From NCBI RefSeq assembly GCF_030848805.1, contig NC_092367.1, positions 2,790,001 to 2,854,000 of the forward strand: DNA of 64,000 nt, read 5' to 3'. This document shows positions 25,320 through 38,701 of this stretch, in pieces. The position numbers and the translations under genes were made by a program. The notes under the pieces are model-generated. The model did no database searches and was not told the origin of the DNA. It saw only the letters and a program-made list of their open reading frames with translations. This DNA comes from Temnothorax longispinosus. Its lineage: Eukaryota; Arthropoda; Insecta; Hymenoptera; Formicidae. The stretch's first letter is position 1. The number at the start of each line of letters is the position of its first letter.

Positions 25320-25900
25320 CTTCGCGAGGTGGAAGTATCGCGGTGTTTTTCGTGAGGCGAAGAAGAGACGAGGAGAGGAACGAGAGAGAAAGAGAGAAAG
25401 CGCGGCGCTTCTTCTTGCCGGTCGGTTCTTCGTTTCGATGTAGGTAATCATGTGCCGCATTCCCCGAGTGCCGCGGAGATTTTCGGTTTCATTGTATGCG
25501 AGGGGTTGAGCCCGAACCGAGGAGTCCTCTCCCGGATTCAAGGTAGGAAAAAGAGAAGCCGCGAGGCGAGTAGGGCGAGGAAGACGTCGCGGAAAGAAGG
25601 AGAGAAAGGATCGATGTCGCGGACGAAGAAAGGAAGAAGAAGGAGAAGAAGAGAACCGCGGACGGGCGGATGGAGGAAAACGGAGGAGGGGAAGCGGTAG
25701 AGCTGCCGGCAGATCCATCGTCCGTCTCCGTGGAAGCAAACGACGCAAAAACTGGCGTGCATTGTCCCCAACTGAGAGCACGGAAAGAGAGAATGAGAGG
25801 GAAAGATTGTCTGGCAAAGAGAGTAGCAGAGAGAAACGGAGAGTATTTCTGTGTTTCATCGCAGTAGAGCTAACGCATACCAACCTCCGGCACCACGTCC
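25320..25900 (+). promoter_or_regulatory. Purine-rich island, possible 5' UTR or promoter
   Basis: The plus strand is strongly GA-rich and CpG-rich for about 580 bases (AGAGAGAAAGAGAGAAAG, GAAGAAAGGAAGAAGAAGG). The long minus-strand frame here is a product of this bias: Ser, Leu, Arg and Pro dominate. A donor-like TTCAAG|GTAGGAAAAAG occurs at 25541. Such islands are common in first exons of insect genes, but no coding exon can be linked downstream. Confidence 0.25.
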
Positions 25901-26971
25901 TACCGAGAAAAGGGCGAGGGTAGCGAGGTGAAGGGAGTGCGGTCAATTTGATTTTTAAATGCAAACAAATCTACATCGTGGCAAAAGCGCCGCCGACTGA
26001 CGTTATTCTGCTATCGACCGTTGCTGCCGCGGTAGAAGGAACGCTGATGCCGAAGCGTCATCGCCATCCTGATGGATATTTTTTTTCAATCATAAAAGAC
26101 CGCTTTTGAGACTCTCTCACTGATCCTTATTCTTCTGTTCCGTTCTTTCCGCCGTTCTTCCCCATTCGGAGAAATTCTGCATTGTGATTGATTTCTCTTA
26201 CAGTAATTGTCAGAACCACAACTAGAGATGCACATAAGTATCACATCTGGTTTCAAAATAAAAATGATCTAAAAAGCAGAATTGAATCTGAAAAAAGCTG
26301 TTTGTATGATTTAAAAAAAACATGTAGTAAATTAAATTTAATGTTACACTATGATTAAAAGCGTCTGGATTTATCGCACGTTTAGAAAATTTAATCTGCT
26401 TAATTGCCTAGAAAGCAATAGGAATTTTGGAAATACATCTAAAACTAGTTTGCGCGTACCATGATGTGTGTATACATGTACATTTTATAAAAATTTACAA
26501 TTATGAACAAGCGGGAGCTTAAAAATGCATATGGATTAAATCCTCTTAATAAGGAATACTTCATAAACCGCTCGCGGTATTGACGAGAGTCTCTCACCGC
26601 GCACCTCGAAAAATATTCATCAACGATTTGTCGCCGACCATATCTTTGCCTCGATTTCTTCCCGGTCCCGGAGTAGCGGCAATCGGGGAAAAAAAGAGCG
26701 GCCGGGCGAGTCCTTTGGTTCCAAGTAGGGTGTAATTGCCGCTTCCGACGATGAGAGGAACGACGTCGGCGCTTGTCCCAGCATTGCTGCATGTGCACGC
26801 CGACGTTCATAAGTTATGAAACTGGCGGATAAGACTCTGCCGCTGCTCTCCCACCCGCGTAGGTTTCTCAGCCGCGCCGCGGAAGAAAGGAGCAAGATGA
26901 GCGATAGGTCGGGCCAGAAGTCCGAGCGAAGAGAGGGATATGCGGTAATGCGAGATGGTTGAAGGCACAGA

Positions 26972-26981
26972 GTGTGTGTGT

Positions 26982-27046
<65 letters not shown>

Positions 27047-27047
27047 G
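26972..27047. repeat. Compound (GT)n-(AG)n microsatellite
   Basis: A short GT run at 26972-26982 is followed by an uninterrupted AG run to 27037, then an interrupted tail (AAAGAGAGAGG). This is one of the longest simple repeats in the window, and it creates false low-complexity frames on both strands. Confidence 0.95.
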
Positions 27048-27831
27048 GTCGGGAAAGGGTGGAGGGAACATAATTGCCGGTGGATTAATGAGACGGCATA
27101 ATTGCACGATAAACGACGATCGTTTTATTAGGCGTACCGGGCCCTCGATAGGAACTCCGTCGAAGTCACGGTACACAGAGGACACCGCTCTGTCGCGATC
27201 GCATATATTATTATGAGAAGAATGAGGGCTGTGCGGGGTGCGGTAGGTATGTCAAGCTGGCCAGAAATGACAATTACCGAAGACGCTCTTATATATATAT
27301 AAACGTATCCCCTCTCATCTCCCTCGGCCATCGATACGAGAGCACGCGGAATGCAATGTCATTGCTGACGGCGTTACTGTACCAGGCAGAGACTTGCACG
27401 CAATACAGCGAAATCTAAGGTTTAAAGAATGCGTAGAGAAAATCTGAGAGACAAGAACGTCTCTCTTAGATATTTCTATGATATCATTTGAACGTATATA
27501 TTATTACGGTAATTATGAATCGGTAGGGTATACTCCGACAGTGATATGTAATTTATCCGATCCAAAAACAGAGACAGATAATTGTTGTTTTCTGCGATCG
27601 ACACTGCTTTAATTCCCTTCCTGGAAAATCTCTAAGAATGTCGAAGAAAACTAGTCCTGTTCCACGCACTCGTTTCATACCAGCTCAATCTCTAGACTGC
27701 TCTCGTCGTCCCCTGGTCGTCCAGGGCCGTTGGCTTCTTAGAGATGAGGGAACTAAAAACACGCGGACGCGCTTCGCAAAGGAACATTTAAATGATGTCG
27801 CCGCGGCTCAAGTCGAGAAAGAGACAGGAAG

Positions 27832-27863
<32 letters not shown>

Positions 27864-29609
27864 TCACTGGCAGGAATAACTCAGAGCGGCGTGCTTTCCC
27901 CTCGTCCCTCTTGTTTCTCGCTCGTCTTCTCTGCCATCGAAGGAAAGGCTAGAGACGAGTTAGATGGACGGACGGAGGAAAAGGACGAGGCTCAGTCAAC
28001 GCGGTCCAGAGTGACATCGCGGACTCCCTTCTACGTTTCCCCTCTCTCCTGATATTCACCGCGATCCGCTGCGCCGCCGTTCTTTCCGCTCAACGTCGGT
28101 GTTCCATGTGACGAAAGGGGAAGTGAAGCGAGGTAGAGCAGGCGGCGGAAGAAGAAGGAGGATGCTAATCAGATGTGCCGACAACGGCGGCGACATCAAA
28201 AGCGGGTAGCGTCAGGGCCTTGTCACCAGCTCACTCGGAGAGCGAACCGGCCTCGCCTTTATTTGAATGCGCTATCGTCGGGATATGCGATGATGACGAG
28301 CACGCTTTTTTGGAATCCCCGGAGACGGCGACGGCACGACGAGGCGGCGTATGATGGGAATTGTTTCTGGAATCTAGACGGGAACTAAGGAGGAACGCGG
28401 GCAACGTCGATCGTCCGCAAATTGTCATTCTGAGACGGTAGGATAGCAAAGCCGGGGATCAAAAAAATTATTTTAAAACATTTTGACGTCGATGCATATT
28501 TTTCTAACGCTACAAATTGCGTGTTATATCTATTAATTTATCAATTAATTAATATATAGTTAAATAAATAGATTAATTACATGGATAAATGTTAGAATCG
28601 TCACTAAACTGTTAATAACCGATATTCTGTGAACAGAAAACTCTCCAGACTATTGATATCCCATTAATATGAGCAGGGTAGGAATTTATTACCTATATGT
28701 ATAGTCTCGCGCGCGCTCGAGGCAATGATCGGATCTCAAATCAGCGGGGATAATTGCGAGGTTGTCGACTGGTTGTTTAGCGAACGTCGCGTCCTCGTGT
28801 TACGGAATAATTACATGGAGCTATTAGCGCCACGGCGCTACGCTATGACCATTTTATCTACGTATGCCATCTACTGTAAGTGAGTAAATATTCTCGGTAA
28901 TTATTTCCGTATGTTTTTAAACATGCAGCACCGTTCTAATGTGTTCTCTAATTTATGAATCGTAAGCTTATCATATTATATTATTTCGTGTTAAACCGGA
29001 AAACAGTATATTCGTTAACATAATAGAAATTAAAATGGATGACGATATTTACATGTTGTAATTGGATCATAAAAATGAAAAATGTGTCTAGAAGGAAACA
29101 ATAAAAATTAGATTATAGACTATCACAGTGTTAAATATCTATGTTGAGAGCATTTGTATAGAGAACCTGTCACTTCTCATACATAATCCCACAACTAATC
29201 AAGTCATAAAAAATATATTCCAAACTTTGCTTCTCGTTTAATTTTAATTAAACAAATTTGTCGCGATGTCTAATTATTTAAAATTCAAGTTTCAGCAATG
29301 GTTTCTTATAGCAAATCTTCAAATTAATGATCAATACTGTACAATTTATCCAACGTAAATAAGAAAAAACCTGTCTCAAAACCGCTATCGTTTCTTCCGA
29401 TCCAGTTCAGATTTCTAATATTATTCAAATGACGGAAGCAACCTACTCTAAGAAACTATTCAACAATTCTAGACACATAAATATACAAATAACGCATTAA
29501 ATAACGGATACGCCGATGTGCATGCGCGTATATATACACCGAAGAAATATATTATATTACAAGAGAGAACGCGCGAGCTGGTTAGGGTTAAGAGCGGGGC
29601 ATAAAGATG

Positions 29610-29770
29610 TTGTTTGAAGCGTCGGACACCTGTGCCCCGGCCTGCCCAGCTCTGCATACGGTCTGCTTCTCCTTCCTCTTCCTCCATCTCTTCCTCGTTC
29701 CGAGATTTCTCTTCCTTACGCGATCCTACCTCTTCTTCATCCCCGCGAAACGCCATAACGTACGCCGCCG
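29610..29770 (-). other. Pyrimidine-rich tract, no gene seen
   Basis: The plus strand carries CTTCTCCTTCCTCTTCCTCC-type sequence. Read on the minus strand it gives a Glu/Arg-rich low-complexity frame (KEEKSRNEEEMEEEEGEAD). This is more likely simple-sequence DNA or UTR than protein. Confidence 0.3.
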
Positions 29771-30329
29771 GCCGCGCCGCTCGGCAACCGTGTCTATGTG
29801 GAAGCACACGCAAAGTAACACCGCACGGTAACGTACGCTCAACGTTACACGTAACGTACGGGCTATCCTGCATTAAGATGCAGACGATGATAAGGACGAC
29901 TTTACGATCTCACGCTCCGACGATTCATAGCCCGGCCGATGTATGAACGGTCGTCGTTTACCGGTCTTCTCGCGCTGCATCTCGAAGCCGGCATCCACAC
30001 GCGTTGATCCTTTCTTTCGCTGGCTCGGACCGGCGAAAAGTATCTTTTCCGTGAGAACGCCCACCGCGGTTCCGGCGGATTGATTATGGATCAGCGACGC
30101 GGACTGTAGTCGAAAGACGTTCGGTATTTCTGCTGTTTCGACTTTTACCCGCGTGCTACATTTATTTATGTATTTATTTATATTATTTATTAGTTTATTA
30201 GAATGATTAATTCACTTCTAGTTGCTTGTGCAATTCAGAAATATCAGACTAAAAAGTTGGTATACATAGAAAATATTTCATACGTGCAAATAAGGGATAT
30301 TTAGATTCTAAAATGACAAGAGATATATT

Positions 30330-30333
<4 letters not shown>

Positions 30334-30371
<38 letters not shown>
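30334..30371. repeat. (AT)n microsatellite
   Basis: Nineteen uninterrupted AT dinucleotides, able to form a cruciform or hairpin. It lies about 150 bases before the 158-bp inverted-repeat element. Confidence 0.95.
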
Positions 30372-30375
<4 letters not shown>

Positions 30376-30517
30376 AAGATTTCATTAGATATTCAGATAA
30401 AGAAAGTTCCAAGAATACCGCGGTGCAAAGATAGTATTCAGCGTATTATTTTTCTATTCCAAACATACTCTCCAATCTTATCGTGTCATCGACATATACC
30501 TTCTGCCACCTCTTAAT

Positions 30518-30675
30518 GCCGTGGCACACACAAAAACTAAAGCAGTAAAACATTAGCAGTAAGCAAATCAGCCAATCACAGTCAAGAACTTAAGACATAA
30601 CGTAAGCGATAGTGAATTCAAAAATAGATTTCGTTACTGCTTACGTCTTACTGCTGTTCTTTTGTGTGCCACGGC
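30518..30675. mobile_element. Short terminal-inverted-repeat element (MITE), 158 bp
   Basis: The outer ends are GCCGTGGCACACA and its complement TGTGTGCCACGGC. The inverted match continues imperfectly for about 45 bases. Inside each arm the motif AGCAGTAA (or the close AGCAGTAAA) occurs twice, so the arms carry an internal direct repeat. The unique core contains CAGCCAATCACAGTCAAG. No protein is encoded, so it needs a transposase supplied elsewhere. No convincing target-site duplication is visible, so the superfamily is undetermined; arms with subterminal repeats would fit hAT- or P-like elements (inference). Confidence 0.75.
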
Positions 30676-33015
30676 CTTCACGCAAATGTACTTCTAGATC
30701 TCGGCGGGATAGATTCGTTACATTGGTAACGAAGGACGGCTCATCATTGACAGCATGCGTGCAGATGTACACAGACGCACGCGAGCTACGAACGCAGCGA
30801 GCGCGACGACGCGCCCGGTGGATACGTCCGAGGGGTCCTGGCGCATCCTGTTGCATATTTCACCTCGAGAACCCTTTTAGCCGTTTCAGCCGTGGCTACG
30901 GGCGCACGGGCGTGTAAATCAAATGCGCGCTGCCCGCTTGTAAATCTCCGGGTAAATACACACCGCCGAGATAATTTACGCAGCCGCCGACTGCACTCTC
31001 GCCCCTCCTCTCCTTCTACCGTCGTCCTCTTCTCTCTGTCTCTCCCGCGTATCCTTCGGATACGAATCGGTTTTTCGGACCGTACGTACCGATGTTGGAC
31101 TCGAGTGTCCCGGAAGGCGAAGCCCGTCAGGACTCCTCGTTATATCGGGGCCGATCGTTACGCCGGACGTCGATACGCTGATAATTTGCGACGCGCCGCG
31201 TCGTATTATTCCTTTCTTTAGATCTTGTGTTTGTTATTCGTTGCACTATCGACGTCATTTCGCGTGTAATACTCGGATCTGTTATCTAAATGAAAGTATT
31301 TCTTATCGAAATTTGAATAATTTTTGCGATTGTATTTACTCTATCGAAGGTCACGCCTCATCTTGCCTTTATGCATGTTCCGAAAGTTGCCTCGTTCGAG
31401 GCACTTATTACGATCGTATAATTACGGACGACGTATGCGGAGTCATAAATTCCCGGTGATTCTCCTCGACAAGCGGCGAAGCCCGATGAAAAATATCGCG
31501 AATCTTATCAGACACGGTGCGAGCTGAGATCATCCGTTAAATCACTCGCTCGTATTTTATCGTATCGCGCACCTTTCGCACACCGTAACCGTTGTACAAT
31601 CCGCGAGTATCTAATGCACGTGCTTGCGCGCACCGACCAGATGCATCGAGATGCACGGTCTGTCGGGCGAACGCTTCGGCCGCCGCCGCGCCGGTGAATG
31701 GAGGCAGCGAGGCGACGACAGGTGGGCCAGTTCCTTGATAAATGAAGTGAGAACTCGCGGCTACTTATCCACCGATGCATCAAATCTGTCTGCGCTGGCG
31801 GATCGTCCGTATTAAAAGTGCATCTCGTATCCGCGCGATCCGGTTTATTTTTCCTATCATTTCAGTTTTCTTTACTTTCTGATGAGATAGAAACATTTCG
31901 CGCACGCTACGGCTGATAACAGCGATAACAACGCATCGCTGACACGTACGCGCTTGCTGACTCACGTAAACATTTTTTTTTACGTATAATTGCTGTTCGC
32001 ATATTACTTTTACTTTTAAGAATCATATTTATTTATCATACCATGATTCATATGATATAACGGGAAATAAGGAACTGATTGTAGAAACTAGATAGTAGAA
32101 TTTGCACTATGTGAGTCTTTTTAACTTTCTAGCGTCGGGCGATGCAACTGCTCAGGCATAGTAAGTTTTCAATTAAAAGCGGATTAAATGTGGTTACAGT
32201 ATATTGCGCTCACTTAATACATTGTTCAAGTCGCGTCTCTATTACGATTGCACCGCCATGGAAATATCTGTTGGACGTCCTGCTGAGCACAAAATCTAGC
32301 ACCGAGCGCGTCGGCAGAAGTTGCATCCTCGTAAGTCGCGCTGTACTCTCGCATTGAGAACGCGTTCACGTATATGCAGAGGCTTCACTTTCGCATTATT
32401 TATCACTTCGACTTGCCGATGCATGCGCGCACTTTTCGAGCGGGATGCGTAGAAATTATGTTCCCAACCCTATGTCGCTCTCCCTCTTCGAGGTCGGAAG
32501 ATCTTGGATGATTCTTACCGCGTACATACAATGTCGATATTTTTGTCGTAAACATTTGAATCAATACGATGCTCGTGAAAATTATGGGTGCTTCTATTAC
32601 ACTTCTACGCGATCAATTGTCTTCAAGATAAAACGCATAGAATTTCCAGTTCTTACGAGCTCGTAATGCAATTGCATGTATAGGTACTCGTAACATTTCT
32701 GTTATTCTATTTGGATATTAATTAAATTTGATAATATAGATTATTGTATCAAATCTTTATAAAAATAAATTTAGGAAAATTGTTTATTACAAGTTACAAA
32801 GCTTTAAATTATCACGTTTAAATTACTACTCATATTACTATGTTTCTAAGTATATTCAGTATTAATCAAATTAATTGATTGCAGTATATTATTTATAATA
32901 AAATCTTTAATCATTTCTTGGACAAACTATATGTAAATCCGAAATATAGTTCTTTCGCATTATCTGTATTATGAGTGCCAATTTTTATCTTCTATCTTCA
33001 TCTATGGATATATAC
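30676..33015. other. No gene recognised
   Basis: GC-rich island at 30670-31950 with overlapping frames on both strands. An ATG-started plus-strand frame at 32142-32357 includes a donor-like CCTC|GTAAGT at 32327 but has no domain and no partner exon. 32690-33000 is AT-rich. Confidence 0.35.
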
Positions 33016-33219
33016 ATCTCTTTCGGCCAATTTACCACGCTTGTCGATCGACCAATCGTGAATTACCATCGTGCAAACCTCGAATTGGTCGTGCGTCGAT
33101 AAATGTACGTAAGTCTTGGTTTCATTTTCGCCGGGAGCGCCGGAAACCCTTTGCTGCACCCCGTACATATAGCTACCCGAGTGCCAAAGTATAAGGCTCG
33201 TAACACCCTTCACGATCGG
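33016..33219 (-). CDS. Candidate internal coding exon, unrecognised protein
   Basis: Read on the minus strand, an acceptor-like GTTAGCACAG precedes a 204-base frame of exactly 68 codons, followed by the donor GAT|GTATAT. Both ends are phase 0. The translation starts PIVKGVTSLILWHSGSYMYG, contains STHDQFEVCTMVIHDW and ends RGKLAERD. Codon use is mixed and looks like insect coding sequence. The flanks fall back to AT-rich DNA. An alternative donor, CGTG|GTAAAT, would end the exon at 33036. The acceptor lacks a strong pyrimidine tract. I could not place the sequence in a family. It may belong to the same gene as the minus-strand candidate at 38702-38840, whose donor is also phase 0. Confidence 0.4.
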
Positions 33220-35472
33220 CTGTGCTAACGACTTTTAGATCATTAGTTACTGAAACTACCAATACAATTATCGGGCCTGGATATTTATTCCCTTAATCTC
33301 AGCCCCGAGACTCCGACCAAGATTGCCGACCACGAGCAATTCGGGGAGGCCATTCCCGTAGCGCTGTTTAGACCTATCCCGTGACTGCCTCTTATCCAGG
33401 CGCGTTATACCGTAAGGTCTTAATTAAGCCGCCGATTATCATAATAAGAAGCGCGGCGCGTAAGCGCTTCTTCGTCCGTTTTCTTGATCCAGATGATTGA
33501 TTGCCCCAACGCGGTTTTCAACTTTTTCTAGCATCCTGCGAAAATTATACGAATCATCCGTGAGACTTTTGCACTGCAGGATATCGGTGGCAAGATTTCT
33601 TTAGTTTGTATAAAAAAACGATTAACGAACGATTAGACCAATTAGCTGCCAAGCTCCTAAATGTTTAAGAATGATAATAACACGAGAATTGTTTCTTCAA
33701 CATATTCATTAGGACGCGTTATAACAAGCAAAAAAGCTTTTATTATCAAGCTAAAAAACATAATAAGAAATAAAAAATATTTTGATATAATATGACATAT
33801 TCTTTTAATGCTTTGCGTTATTCTCGAATTTTAAACGTTTGCTTTTTAAATATTTCTTTGAACATTTTTATAAGAAGCACAATAGCTTTTAACACTATAC
33901 TATAAATATAGAATTTAATCTCACTTCGGCACATTCTTCTTAACATGATATATCGTACGTATACAATATGTGAAAAGATTCATGTATTTTCAAAAATAGA
34001 CAAAACTAATCGAATCACGTTTAAAATTGAAAAAAAAACTAGTGCTATGCTGTGATTAGATAATAAACGCGCATTGACAATTACCACGTGACAATTAACT
34101 GATTTCTGGCTGGCAGGATGACGCCGCGCAAAAGAAAGAGAATCAAGAAAACTGCCGCTTTCTTTCCGCCACATCCGTGCGGCTGATTTACCGGTGGTGG
34201 ATGTGTGTCTTCTATTGGGTGGGGGCGAGTCAGAGCTGAAGGGGACGGGAATTCATTCGACGGCGTTTGCAGAGCAAAGAAGTCATTATATTTTCTCGAA
34301 GCGTCGCGAAGAGCTTAATCAAGGTGGCAGCCGAGCGGAATCAGCAAGGACCCCATCAGTTTTACGTTTCGTCCTTTTTTCTCCGCGGCGCGGATCCCAG
34401 CTCCTTTATCGTCGAGCGCTCAGACTCCGGGGACTCATTGTCCAACCTAATAACCGCAACTTTTAATTGAATTTGCGACCGACGCGAGTCAACTTTCGGC
34501 TCCCTCGATCTGTTCTGATTGGCGATCGTCCCTGTCAATTAGTCATTTGGCCATATCCTCCGATCTACCTTTAATACGCTCATATCACATAAGAGAATAC
34601 AAAGCTGGAGATCTTTCTATTGTTTTATCCTCGCTCATTACTAGTTCCAATTATACTTTCTTCATTAATGACTTATGATAAAGCTTTAAAAATACATTAT
34701 ACGATTGTAATGTGAACTAACTACCAGTGCTGTCATGTCTTTATCTCATTCAACATTTCAAAGAATCATGTAAAGCGACGTACGCCGATTTTGTTGCGAA
34801 TAAAACAAAAGAAAAACAAAAAAGCTAACACTGTTTAAGAAAATATGTGATGGTGACCGTACCTTTCTCGGTATATTTAAACTCGCCATTTAAACGTGTG
34901 TGATTGTCCTCGCGGGGAATTTGGATCGACATTGTTAATCCGACTCGACTCGAGAGGAATAACGACCGGCTTATTTGTTTTAATTGGCATTTTGAGTCCC
35001 GCGAATCTCGAACGTAGAAAGATCGCGCACCGTCTGACGGCGACAACGGCTGATGGATTATTGTGATTATGTTGTTGTTACTGGAATTATAACCGATGAT
35101 GCAGCAGCATCGCGGTGAATATAATGCCCGCTTGCATCCCAAATGGAGATCGAAACTCGCGGAAAACGATATAATTTCGATAAATTTAACTTTCGTGTTA
35201 AATGTTTTTCCCAACTTTTCCAGTTAACAGTAGAAGTAGTAGAAAAGTTAATGCGAAAATTCTAAAAAAAAATGCACATAATATCTTATTTTGTATCATT
35301 GTCTGAAGCGATGTAATAATTGTCAAATCAATTTAGGCAAATTATTATTTAATATATTATTAAAATATTATTAAAATAAGTATTATTATAAAAAATTTTA
35401 TCATTTTTCTATGTGGCAATAAAGCAAAACATCGACAAAATGCGTTTATCTTTAATCTATGATATCTTCTCG

Positions 35473-35499
<27 letters not shown>
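35473..35499. repeat. (TC)n microsatellite
   Basis: About 13 TC dinucleotides followed by TTTCTCGCGC. It marks the edge between AT-rich DNA and the more GC-rich block at 35530-35860, which also holds a short GAA run. Confidence 0.9.
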
Positions 35500-35506
<7 letters not shown>

Positions 35507-36230
35507 GCTTTTATTTTTAAACTAACTTATTAATTCGCGCGATGCTTACGCTAACAGCTGACTCGCATCACTCGTGGAAGGGATAGACGAGCGGTGTAAC
35601 GGGAGAAGAAGAAGAAGAAGAGAGCGGATTATGTCTGTTCGAGTGTGCGCGTCTGCACGCACCTGACGAGAAGCGCATCGGCTAAAAGAAGAGAATGGCC
35701 GTTAATTACAATACATGATTCGCTTAATTGCATTCTTTATGCAGCCGCTTAGCCAGAGCAATTTCTTTCGCGACGTAGTAGTAGTCGCGAACGTGTCGCG
35801 AAGAAGTTGCAGGGTCAGTATCATCTTCGCCTGTCGGTGAACAGCTCCGTGATTGTTTCGCAAACTATCAATAGGAGAATTATTTTCTTCATTAAGTTAA
35901 TATACATATATGACTTTATTTATTTATTTTAAAATTTCATATCGCATATTTTAATTGTACTCTTCTTACTAATATTTATTTTCTATGGCTACAGGTGTTT
36001 TGCTATTTTATCTTTATAATTAGTTAGATTAATGTTTCTAAAAGTTTGTAGAAAAAGAGAAAAAAGAGAGAATTGTAATCATACGATGGCACATTATTCT
36101 GTTGAGTCCATTGATTTTTAGATACTATATCCTCCAATTCAAGCAGTTGAATTGTCTTCCTCAAGATGGCAGAATCAGCTCTGTATTTTATGCATTTAAA
36201 ACTTTGCAACAAGGAACTACATATGCTTAC

Positions 36231-36270
36231 AGTATAATATTAATGAATAATATTAATGAATATTAATGTA
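36231..36270. repeat. Short AATATTAATGA tandem repeat
   Basis: Three imperfect copies of an AATATTAATGA-like unit. AT-rich and without further structure. Confidence 0.7.
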
Positions 36271-36678
36271 TGTATATATTAAACATTTATATAATACACG
36301 GAAGCATTTCCTATGTATATTCGCGATACCGTTATTACTCTTATTATATTCGATATTAATGATGTTTGCTTGTGATCTTTATGTTGATTGCATACACAAA
36401 TAAAAATTCATTAAGAGAAAGACGTTACTGAAATAGGTAAATAAAATCTTTATATATTTAACATCGATTAATTATTAAGGACAATCTCCCTAGCCGTTAT
36501 CTTGCCTATTCTATCTATAATGCGCATTCCAACGTTGTCGATGCGTTCTTTGCGATAGTCTGACGTCATTTCCTCAACGAGGCGTGACGCTTGCTATCAC
36601 CAATATAGGTGGGCATCAAAAGTTGTTTGACAAATCGTACCAGCTATTGAGAAGATCCGCTCGAGTACGGAATGTTTC

Positions 36679-36701
36679 AAAAAAAAAAAAAAAAAAAAAA
36701 A
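36679..36701 (+). repeat. A-homopolymer, 23 bases
   Basis: Uninterrupted run of 23 A directly after GGAATGTTTC. It could be a retroposed poly(A) tail, but no target-site duplication or recognisable retroelement body is seen upstream. Confidence 0.9.
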
Positions 36702-38701
36702 TCAATGTGTAGAGATTGATTCTGAATATCAAATACTCAAGATTGTTGCATTATCTCATGTACAATTTTATAAATCAAACAGATTTTTAGCGAACAAAGT
36801 TCTTTACGCCACTAAGACAATGTTTTTATATAGGCCAACATCTCAACATACGTTGAGAGAGAATAACGATATATTTATCGAATAGCGTCGTGATGCTGTC
36901 TGCAAACGCAGCGATATACAAGAGCTGGGATTGCGTAAGACGTAGTTCCCGGCTGCGCGGCTACGCGCAAGAAGTCGCCGCGTACTTAACAATTAGCAGA
37001 GCGAATTTATTACCGGCCACTTTCTAGAAAATCGCCATTTAACTTCAATTGCCGCGGGATCATGCCGCGGAGAAAGAACCACGGTGAAATTGTCAAGGTG
37101 GCCGAGGAAGAGAGAAGGCGGGCGAACTATTTCCTAAGTCGAATCCCGTTGCGAGGAACGCATCGGAAAGGAGATGGATAGACGGACGTTCTCGTCCTCA
37201 CGGTCACCGGTCGGTCGCAATTAAAATCGAAGAGGGCATAGTCGGCATGCATTACGCCGGTGCGTCTCCCGCGCGGCAGCTGCGCCGATTCATTTCCACC
37301 TATTAACGGTACCACGGTCTTCTGCTTCGTAACATATCTATATGTGCGCGTGCATTCATTAATATTATAATTATGGTACCCAAAACGAGCTTATATAACG
37401 CTGATTTTGCGGCCATCGATGTGCGCCGCACATGGCACGTCGCCGCAATTAAATACACCGAAAGTAGAATCAAATGCGACGTATGCTTACATCGAGTAAT
37501 ATTATTCGCGATGTTTTTATTATAGTAACATCATAGATTAATAACTCTAAAATATTTCCTGTATTTTCTCTTTTTTTTATTGCATATTTTTTATTCAATA
37601 TAATTGTATTTTCAACTAATAGGATATAGATATTAAACATTTTATATATATGATTTGGAAATTGTTTGTGTTAAACTTATTGTGAAAGAAATTATTTTTA
37701 TGTATTAAAATTGTAACGAAAAAGAGAGTGACTAAAATATAACTATTATTTAAAAAATATTTTACCTAGTTAATGACTTTATAGTACGAACAAATTTAAT
37801 AATATATGAAAAAAAGTAAAAATATTTTCATAATATTCATTTCAAAATCTCGCATATAATTACTTGCATATAGTATAATTATAGCTGTATTGATACGATC
37901 GCGAACGAGGAAAACTTGCCTCATCAGGGTTGAGTAACGCCGTAGGAAACTCCTTACAGTCGGAACTCGAGTAAAGAAGCATAATTCCCTTGCCAATTGC
38001 AGACTCCTTGTTCCCGGCTATTAGTGCCCGGTGTCAGGTCGTGTTTTGTCGGGTAAGACGGAAAAATGTTCGGCCAATGTGTACGCACACGCGTCCGATA
38101 CGCTTACTTGTGTATCGTGAGCGGGATAGTGTTATACACATCGGCATAATTGCCTGGTAATTATTCATTACGTTTATGTACCATGTTATTCAATAACCCA
38201 GGCCCTGTAATTTACTTACGATTGAGCATTTCACGCTTCGCAATGGCTTACTCAATTACTCGCCGCGCGGTCGCTCGAGCGCGTACGCTCATCATTAGCG
38301 AAGCAGCAGCGCGCACTTGCATATGTGCGCTGCATCTTGCATTGTTATGCAGTATCGTCATTGGATCGGTACGTTGGGAGCGCAGCGAATATTTATCAAG
38401 AACTATTTAGAAAATGAAAAATATCGTAAGATCCGTTTAAAATAATAATAAGTGCAAATTCCAAAGTTACTAAAGCTTAGAAAATTGTAATTATAGTATT
38501 AGTTAAAGTATGTTGCCACATACCTTAATTATAATCTACTGAAAATAATAGCTTATTACATTTTTCGAAATTTTCTAGGCTTTTTATTAATTTTTTTCTT
38601 GTTAAATCAAACGCACTCTCATAATAAATAAATAAACTCCAAAATATCTACCGAGATTTCATAAAGAAACAATTATACATCCCAGGTATAAAGTAACATA
38701 C

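Larger units (their letters stand above)
20911..30333. other. Largely non-coding stretch with several GC islands
   Basis: Islands at about 22300-22700, 23000-23430, 24250-24560, 25300-25960, 26600-27330, 27640-28440 and 29560-30120 contain only composition-driven frames. A strong donor (CTACT|GTAAGTGAG) at 28875 follows a short open frame with an ATG at 28815, but no partner exon was found. Between islands the DNA is AT-rich. Confidence 0.4.
33220..38701. other. Possible intron of the minus-strand candidate gene, otherwise empty
   Basis: This lies between the two phase-compatible minus-strand candidate exons. It contains the (TC)n at 35473, the A-run at 36679 and GC islands at 34100-34560, 34850-35180, 35530-35860, 36870-37340 and 37900-38400. 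A minus-strand frame at 36024-36212 (RKTIQLLELEDIVSKNQW) looks protein-like but does not fit the phase. Confidence 0.35.

Noticed and set aside
25233..25964. 243-codon minus-strand ORF, the longest in the window
   Set aside because: It is composed almost entirely of Ser, Leu, Arg, Pro and Phe because the plus strand is GA-rich. Plus-strand frames are open over the same bases, and no domain or start context supports it.
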